The notes beneath the pieces are model-generated. The model was not told the origin of the DNA. It made no database searches and saw only the letters and a list, made by a program, of their open reading frames with translations. This document shows positions 58,962 to 64,000 of a stretch of DNA of 64,000 nucleotides, one piece after another. Source of the stretch: Bacteroidota bacterium (GTDB lineage: Bacteria; Bacteroidota; Bacteroidia; B-17B0; Aurantibacillaceae); the NCBI GenBank assembly GCA_003153315.1, contig PLYA01000028.1, positions 1-64,000 on the forward strand, written 5' to 3'. Position 1 is the stretch's first letter. Every line of letters begins with the position of its first letter. A program made the position numbers and the translations under genes.

Positions 58962-61900
58962 TTATTTCTTCCTACTAAGCATAGAAGGCAATTTTCCTAA
59001 GCCGTCTAAAAGTTTTTTAAGCAAGTCGAAATAAAGTGTTATCATCATTATGAAACACATCCCCCATATAACAGAAAGGTTAAATAAAAATGTTTGATAA
59101 TAGGTTCCTAACAGTTTTTTTCTCGGAGCAAAGAAATGCGCCCTGCCAAAGTTATCGGTAGGGTCTAAGAAAACAGGTTCTGTACGTTGAATAAGCATCC
59201 CGTTTATCTCTAAACATTTATCTCCAAAGTCATTGGCATTTTTTAACTGATTATCCAAGGCTTCATTATCATAATCTTCACCAAGCTTTACAAGCATAGC
59301 TTTTTGTTCAGGGGTATTATATTTTTCAATTACCTCATTTCTCTTTTCACGCGCAAGCCTTTCATTATCTATGTAGTACTGTTTAAGCATACCCGGAGTT
59401 GCATTAGATAAATAATCTTTTAATGCAGAAGTTATAGTCTTATTTACCTTACCTAAGTATAAGCTTTCTGTATTAGCAAAATGAGTTAACTTAGGATGTT
59501 TCACATATTCCTTATTTAACTCATCACGTAGTAATTGAAGGTCTTTTTCTGTTTCAGCATTTTTCTTTACATCATCCAACTCAGCTTCTATTTTAGATAC
59601 TTTAGCTGTCATTTTATCATTCCAGTATGTTTTCTTGTACTGTGCTTCTGATATGGCTTTATCATATTTATAAAATTGGCTTTCGTATTTATTGGCTTTA
59701 AACTGGTTAACCGCTAATGCCTCATAAGCCCAACGAGATGTCATAATCTCCCCAACCCACGGAACGCTACCTTGTTTAGCTATGGTTGGGTTTAGTTTAT
59801 CAAATTTAACCATTACACCGCTTAATAATAATTGAGGGATTATTAAGAAAGGAATCATAATATATATAGTTACCGCACTGTTAAATGCCGATGAAATATT
59901 TAAACCCAGCATATTGGCAAAACAAGAAGTAGTAAATAATACCAACCAATAATCTACCCACATACCATGTATACCCAATACACTATTGCCTACCAGTAAA
60001 AAGGTTATGGTTTGTATGGCAGAAAGCGTAAACATAATACCTATTTTACTTAACAAGTAACTATATCTGCTAAGATTTAAAAACGATTCACGTTTTAATA
60101 TTCTGCGGTCACGAATTATTTCTTCAGCACTAACAGTTAGCCCGATAAATAGAGCCACTACAATACTCATAAACATATAAATAGGTATGTTTTCATTATC
60201 ATGATAAACATATCCTTTCCCTGTTTCTGCATCTGTATTAAAATACCTTATAACATACGATAAGATTAAAGCTAATACCGGAGCTTCCAAAAGATTAATT
60301 AATAAATACTGCGTGTTGGTTAATTTGCTTTTAACATCACGGGTTGTAAATATTAAAAACTGTTTTATTTTATTTGGTATTTTAAAAGTGCTTTCAGGAA
60401 TATCCGTATGAGAACCGCCTCTGCCTATTTTACTTTCAATCAGTTCTCTATAATGACTACTCCACTCTGCCGGAGAAAACTTTCGCTTAGTAGTAAGATT
60501 TCCAAATTCGTCTACTACTTTGGTTTCGATAATATTGAATATCTGTTCAGGATTAACGTTACCACAACTCACACACTCACTTTCTTCACTGTTTACGTGG
60601 TTAACCAAACGCTTGAAGTAAATTACCGCATCAACAGGGTTGCCATAATAAACAGGATATCCACCCACATCCAATATCATCAGTTTATCAAACATTTTAA
60701 ATATATCTGATGAGGGTTGATGTATAACTACAAATACTAATTTACCTTTTAAAGAAAGTTCTTTTAAAAGGTCCATAATGTTTTCTGAATCACGTGAAGA
60801 AAGCCCTGATGTTGGCTCATCAACAAACATTACGGCAGGCTCGCGTATCAACTCCAAGCCAATATTTAAACGTTTGCGTTGTCCGCCTGATATTGTTTTT
60901 TCCAAAGGAGAACCAACTTTTAAATCACGGGTTTGTTCAAGTCCAAGGTCGGTAAGGGTTTTCATTACCATTTGCGAAATGGTAGTGTCATCTAAATTAC
61001 CAAAGCAAAGTTTCGCATTATAAAAAAGGTTTTGATAAACAGTAAGTTCTTCAATCAGTAAATCATCCTGAGAAACCATCCCTATAACACCTTCTATTTT
61101 ATGTTTTTCGGTATGTATATTTACACCATTAATTAATACGGCCCCACTACTTGGTATTTCATTGCTGTTTAAAACATTTAAAAGGGTTGATTTACCGGCT
61201 CCCGACCCCCCCATAATACCAATCAGCTTACCGCTTTCTTCATTAATATTAATACCTCGTAAGCCAAGTTTACCTCCGGGAAATTTATATTCTAAATCAA
61301 TGGCTTGGAAAGAAACTACCGTACTTGATTTATCCGCTAAAAACTTACTGATTATATCAGAGTAGTATATCGGTTTAACTTTAGGGCTACGTAAAGACGA
61401 ACCAGGCGTAAGGATATAAATCTTATCCGGTGTAATTGCCTGTCCGTTTAATATCAACTCCTGACTGCCTACCAATTTAAGCGCATACATACCCACACTT
61501 GGTATGGATATTACCCATACTTCAATGTCATTATTAAACTGGTCGCAATAAATATGTTTAAAGCGCTTAGTATTTTGCTCGTTATTGTTTATTACCAATA
61601 ACTCGTGGGCGTTAATACTATCCTGTTTACCCTCTGCAAAATATTTTAAGTTATTAAACTCTTCATTAGCTATGTTAAAGGTTTCGGCAACGGTAGTAAC
61701 AAATTCATTTTCCTGTTCGGATATTTCGGCAGATGAATGTATAAATTCAAGCAAGCGTATGAGCACTACTATTTTCTGGTTCTGCTCAAGCTCTTTATTT
61801 ATTTCCGTACATATTTTTAAGACTTTTACTGAATTAAGTGAAGTGCGTTTTGCCGAACCATCTTTCTTTTTAGCAACTTGATGATGGGATTCTAAAAACT

Positions 61901-62054
61901 CATCAAACACAACTAAATATTGATCAACTAACTCCTGGTTAAGTTGTTGTTTTAAAAATAATTGTACAATATTTCTACCGGTGTTTGTTACGCCATCAAC
62001 TTTTGCAATAATGGCAAAAAGTTGCATTAAAGCGCGGAGTATCTGTTCACTCAT
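58962..62054 (-). CDS. ABCG-type half-transporter with N-terminal TerB-like domain
   Basis: 1030 residues. Residues 1-140 resemble TerB (tellurite-resistance) helices (AIIAKVDGVTNTGRNIVQLF, LEFIHSSAEISEQENEF). About 150-250 is a beta-rich FHA-like stretch. The ATPase (255-480) has Walker A GGSGAGKST (282-290), the signature ISGGQRKRLNIGLEL (388-402), Walker B VMFVDEPTS and an H-loop VIHQPSSD. The C-terminal half has six membrane helices with a very long loop of about 200 residues (coiled coil) between the last two. This is the ABCG/White layout. Cargo unknown. Confidence 0.85.
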   Translation of the reverse strand: MSEQILRALMQLFAIIAKVDGVTNTGRNIVQLFLKQQLNQELVDQYLVVFDEFLESHHQVAKKKDGSAKRTSLNSVKVLKICTEINKELEQNQKIVVLIRLLEFIHSSAEISEQENEFVTTVAETFNIANEEFNNLKYFAEGKQDSINAHELLVINNNEQNTKRFKHIYCDQFNNDIEVWVISIPSVGMYALKLVGSQELILNGQAITPDKIYILTPGSSLRSPKVKPIYYSDIISKFLADKSSTVVSFQAIDLEYKFPGGKLGLRGININEESGKLIGIMGGSGAGKSTLLNVLNSNEIPSSGAVLINGVNIHTEKHKIEGVIGMVSQDDLLIEELTVYQNLFYNAKLCFGNLDDTTISQMVMKTLTDLGLEQTRDLKVGSPLEKTISGGQRKRLNIGLELIREPAVMFVDEPTSGLSSRDSENIMDLLKELSLKGKLVFVVIHQPSSDIFKMFDKLMILDVGGYPVYYGNPVDAVIYFKRLVNHVNSEESECVSCGNVNPEQIFNIIETKVVDEFGNLTTKRKFSPAEWSSHYRELIESKIGRGGSHTDIPESTFKIPNKIKQFLIFTTRDVKSKLTNTQYLLINLLEAPVLALILSYVIRYFNTDAETGKGYVYHDNENIPIYMFMSIVVALFIGLTVSAEEIIRDRRILKRESFLNLSRYSYLLSKIGIMFTLSAIQTITFLLVGNSVLGIHGMWVDYWLVLFTTSCFANMLGLNISSAFNSAVTIYIMIPFLIIPQLLLSGVMVKFDKLNPTIAKQGSVPWVGEIMTSRWAYEALAVNQFKANKYESQFYKYDKAISEAQYKKTYWNDKMTAKVSKIEAELDDVKKNAETEKDLQLLRDELNKEYVKHPKLTHFANTESLYLGKVNKTITSALKDYLSNATPGMLKQYYIDNERLAREKRNEVIEKYNTPEQKAMLVKLGEDYDNEALDNQLKNANDFGDKCLEINGMLIQRTEPVFLDPTDNFGRAHFFAPRKKLLGTYYQTFLFNLSVIWGMCFIMMITLYFDLLKKLLDGLGKLPSMLSRKK

Positions 62055-62125
62055 AAACTAAGTTTAGTTACAATTAAGCCGCAATTTAAAAATTATTAGC
62101 AATACGTACTTAAAAAAGATTTTTT

Positions 62126-62542
62126 TTAATTTTCCTTGCCTAATTGAGGCTCTATCCAAGCAATAGCCTCATCCATAGATGCAAATAATTTAGTTGGAGT
62201 TAGAGGTTTAAAGAAGTTTACAAAATTTTGAGCCTCTATGCGCCTGGCCATATTTGTAGATACTATAGCTCGTGCTATTATATTATCTTTTTCAGTAGTT
62301 CTTTGACTAACTATAAATTTAAAAAATTCTTTGCTAGGAGAATATAAATTACCAAAATTAAGTACAGTAGCATGAGGTGTATTTCCCACTAAACCTTTAA
62401 TCTCTTCTATTATTTTAATGCCATTTTCTACGCTTATAACATCTTCTGTAAGACTTGTAATACAAACAATATTTGGTTTTATTAATTCAATTGAAACAAA
62501 ACCAAGGTCTATTTTGTGCACTGTTTTTTTGAGAGCCGACAT
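62126..62542 (-). CDS. STAS/SpoIIAA-like small protein
   Basis: 138 residues. The alternating pattern VSIELIKPNIVCITSLTEDV, VENGIKIIEEIKGLVG, HATVLNFGNLYSPSKEFFKF and IARAIVSTNMARRIEAQNF resembles the STAS/SpoIIAA-like family of Bacteroidota (DUF7793 type). Such proteins could be partners of the SpoIIE phosphatases elsewhere in the window, but no conserved phosphorylatable Ser is obvious. It lies 71 bp before the ABCG gene on the same strand. Confidence 0.5.
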   Translation of the reverse strand: MSALKKTVHKIDLGFVSIELIKPNIVCITSLTEDVISVENGIKIIEEIKGLVGNTPHATVLNFGNLYSPSKEFFKFIVSQRTTEKDNIIARAIVSTNMARRIEAQNFVNFFKPLTPTKLFASMDEAIAWIEPQLGKEN

Positions 62543-62590
62543 ACAATACTATTTTTTAGTCGGCTAAAAGTATCATTTAATCTTTACGTA

Positions 62591-64000
62591 TCAAAACTTC
62601 ATCTGTAATTTAACATTTAATTGTCTGCCGGTAAGATAGTTTGGTATGGCATACTTTGCGCCTGATGAAGATTGTATCCATGCATAAGACGCAACATTTT
62701 GTCTGTCCAATAAATTCATCACCTCTAAACTTATCCACGATGATTTTATATAGTGAAAAGGGTTACTCTTTCTTAAAGGTTTACTTTCTTTGATAAGCTG
62801 ATACGAAAAACCTATATCAACTCTATAATAGGCAGGATAACGAAACTTATTGCTCATTTCTACCTTGTTTCCTATAATAGTAACCGGTAATCCGCTTCCG
62901 TAAATAAAATTAAGACTCATTTTGGCATCAGGGTATTTGGGTAAATGATCTTGAAAGAACATATTCAATGTTACCAATTGATCTGTTGGGCGTGGTATCC
63001 AGCCTTTTTTATTAAAGGTACTGTCTTTTACAGTTGTAACCGAATAACCCGGATACCAAGGCTGATTATTTACATCTGTATAACTATATGAACCTAAACC
63101 TGCTATCCTTTCTGCAGTATGCATTACACTTAAACTAATCCACGATTCAACCGTTTTTATAAACTCTCCATTTAACCTAAAATCAAGTCCTGTAGCATAT
63201 CCCTGAGAATTATTGGTGCCATAGTAACGTATAAGCACATTATCCACATCATACGGTATCAGGTTTTTCATTTGTTTGTAGTACGCGGCACTTATAAACT
63301 TAAAAGGGCGCTTCCACATTTTAAAATTCACATCACCCGAAAGCACATAGTGTATAGACTCCTGCGCCTTTATATCCGGATTGATTTGGCCCTGTAAATT
63401 AAGCATCTCTCTAAACAAAACAGGCTGATAATAATACCCGTAAGAAGCCCTGAATATCCAGTTCCTTTTCCAGTTGGGTTTATATGCCAAAGTAGTACGC
63501 GGGCTAATTACATTCTGATTATTAAACGTCCAGTAGTTTGAACGTACCCCACCTGTAAAGGTTAAAGTAGATGAATCTCTTAATTGCATATCACGTGTGT
63601 ATTCTGCATAAGCCATACCTCTAAAAGTGTTCAAATTATTTTCTGATTTTAATACATACGGAAGTACAATTTGCTGCTGATTGTTATTCGGAAGGCTATA
63701 TCCTGCCGAATCCAAATAATTCCACTCGCTCATTTTATTATCAATAATCTCTTCCTGTACTCTTGCACCCCATAAAAACGTTTGACGATGCTTCATTAAA
63801 TACTTCCCTTTATGTTCCAGATTTAAAATAGTAGCCTGCAAATAATCCCTTCCGTTATTAATATAAGTTCCTACCCCAAGGTTATAAGCATTCTTACCGA
63901 AATTTGAACTTCCAATATCATTATTTATTTGATTGATATAATACTGCCCTTGTATAGTAAATGCCTGATTCTCATTATCACGATAAGCTGATGTTATAAA
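62591..64000 (-). CDS. TonB-dependent receptor, C-terminal barrel (gene continues beyond window)
   Basis: The frame is open from the stop at 62591 to the window edge (469 residues seen). It is the beta-barrel part of a TonB-dependent receptor: repeated FTGGVRSNYWTFNNQNVISP, RTTLAYKPNWKRNWIFRASY, YSLTHAE-like and FIYGSGLPVTI strands, a FNMEVMNLLDRQ-like segment (SLEVMNLLDRQNVASYAW) and a final aromatic strand LNVKLQMKF. The plug domain and signal peptide lie upstream, outside the window. Ligand unknown. Confidence 0.85.
   Translation of the reverse strand, partial: FITSAYRDNENQAFTIQGQYYINQINNDIGSSNFGKNAYNLGVGTYINNGRDYLQATILNLEHKGKYLMKHRQTFLWGARVQEEIIDNKMSEWNYLDSAGYSLPNNNQQQIVLPYVLKSENNLNTFRGMAYAEYTRDMQLRDSSTLTFTGGVRSNYWTFNNQNVISPRTTLAYKPNWKRNWIFRASYGYYYQPVLFREMLNLQGQINPDIKAQESIHYVLSGDVNFKMWKRPFKFISAAYYKQMKNLIPYDVDNVLIRYYGTNNSQGYATGLDFRLNGEFIKTVESWISLSVMHTAERIAGLGSYSYTDVNNQPWYPGYSVTTVKDSTFNKKGWIPRPTDQLVTLNMFFQDHLPKYPDAKMSLNFIYGSGLPVTIIGNKVEMSNKFRYPAYYRVDIGFSYQLIKESKPLRKSNPFHYIKSSWISLEVMNLLDRQNVASYAWIQSSSGAKYAIPNYLTGRQLNVKLQMKF

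Overview
The window is chromosomal DNA from an AT-rich member of the Bacteroidota (class Bacteroidia, lineage not resolved). The evidence is the gliding-associated ABC transporter genes gldF/gldG followed by a DUF4340 gene, a type IX secretion (T9SS) sorting domain, a C10 (streptopain-like) protease, TonB-dependent receptors, many TPR proteins ending in SpoIIE phosphatase domains, and promoters of the TAnnTTTG type with little use of Shine-Dalgarno sites. No rRNA, tRNA, CRISPR array, transposase or integrase gene was found.

Layout. 1-2123: 5' part of a C10 protease. 2352-5915: reductive pyrimidine catabolism (preA, preT, nitrilase-family amidase). 6023-7049: small lipoprotein and a tandem array of sixteen 21-bp units. 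7050-20068: signalling block with three intact membrane SpoIIE/PP2C phosphatases, a sister TPR protein without the phosphatase, murB, a TonB receptor with a YfiR-like protein, apaG, and a SiaA/SiaB/SiaC-like operon. 20123-23159: compact five-gene operon (secreted protein, racemase, lipoprotein, LprI-like, DUF3050). 23254-29430: accessory region with a small LuxR-type regulator, a frameshifted FnIII protein, a second 21-bp array, a DUF262-HEPN pair resembling a defence or toxin module, a 97-bp MITE/REP-like element and an unusual RHS-like/AAA+ fusion. 29437-39001: copper-storage-like protein, a T9SS sorting-domain relic, S33 peptidase-like lipoprotein, TIGR03032 protein, large T9SS adhesin, hutI and an S9 peptidase. 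39010-46022: acylphosphatase, UDP-glucuronate decarboxylase, dnaN, gldF-gldG-DUF4340 and sucD. 46023-47345: FnIII protein and a 20-bp/80-bp tandem array. 51802-64000: mostly housekeeping and membrane genes (CPBP protease, PhaE-like protein, phosphodiesterase, sodium/solute symporter, recR, hydrolase, TerB-like/ABCG transporter, TonB receptor).

The most remarkable region is 47468-51394. Single genes, all on the + strand, are separated by about 120-130 bp imperfect palindromes. Each gene unit starts with GTTA... and ends with an inverted copy of its own start, ...TAAC, followed in three of four cases by AACGGC. This is the layout of integron gene cassettes with attC sites, and the ends resemble the Vibrio cholerae VCR class. 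No integrase is present, so it reads as an integrase-less cassette cluster (CALIN). Cassette products are a lipoprotein, a DUF3667 membrane protein, a GNAT acetyltransferase and a transglutaminase-like protein; a SnoaL-like gene lies directly after the last site.

Recurring themes are SpoIIE-type phosphatases with extracytoplasmic TPR or four-helix sensors, which probably feed partner-switching (Sia/STAS-like) circuits, and short phased tandem arrays (21, 21 and 20 bp) at three separate intergenic sites. Functions below rest on motif recognition by eye; no database search was run.
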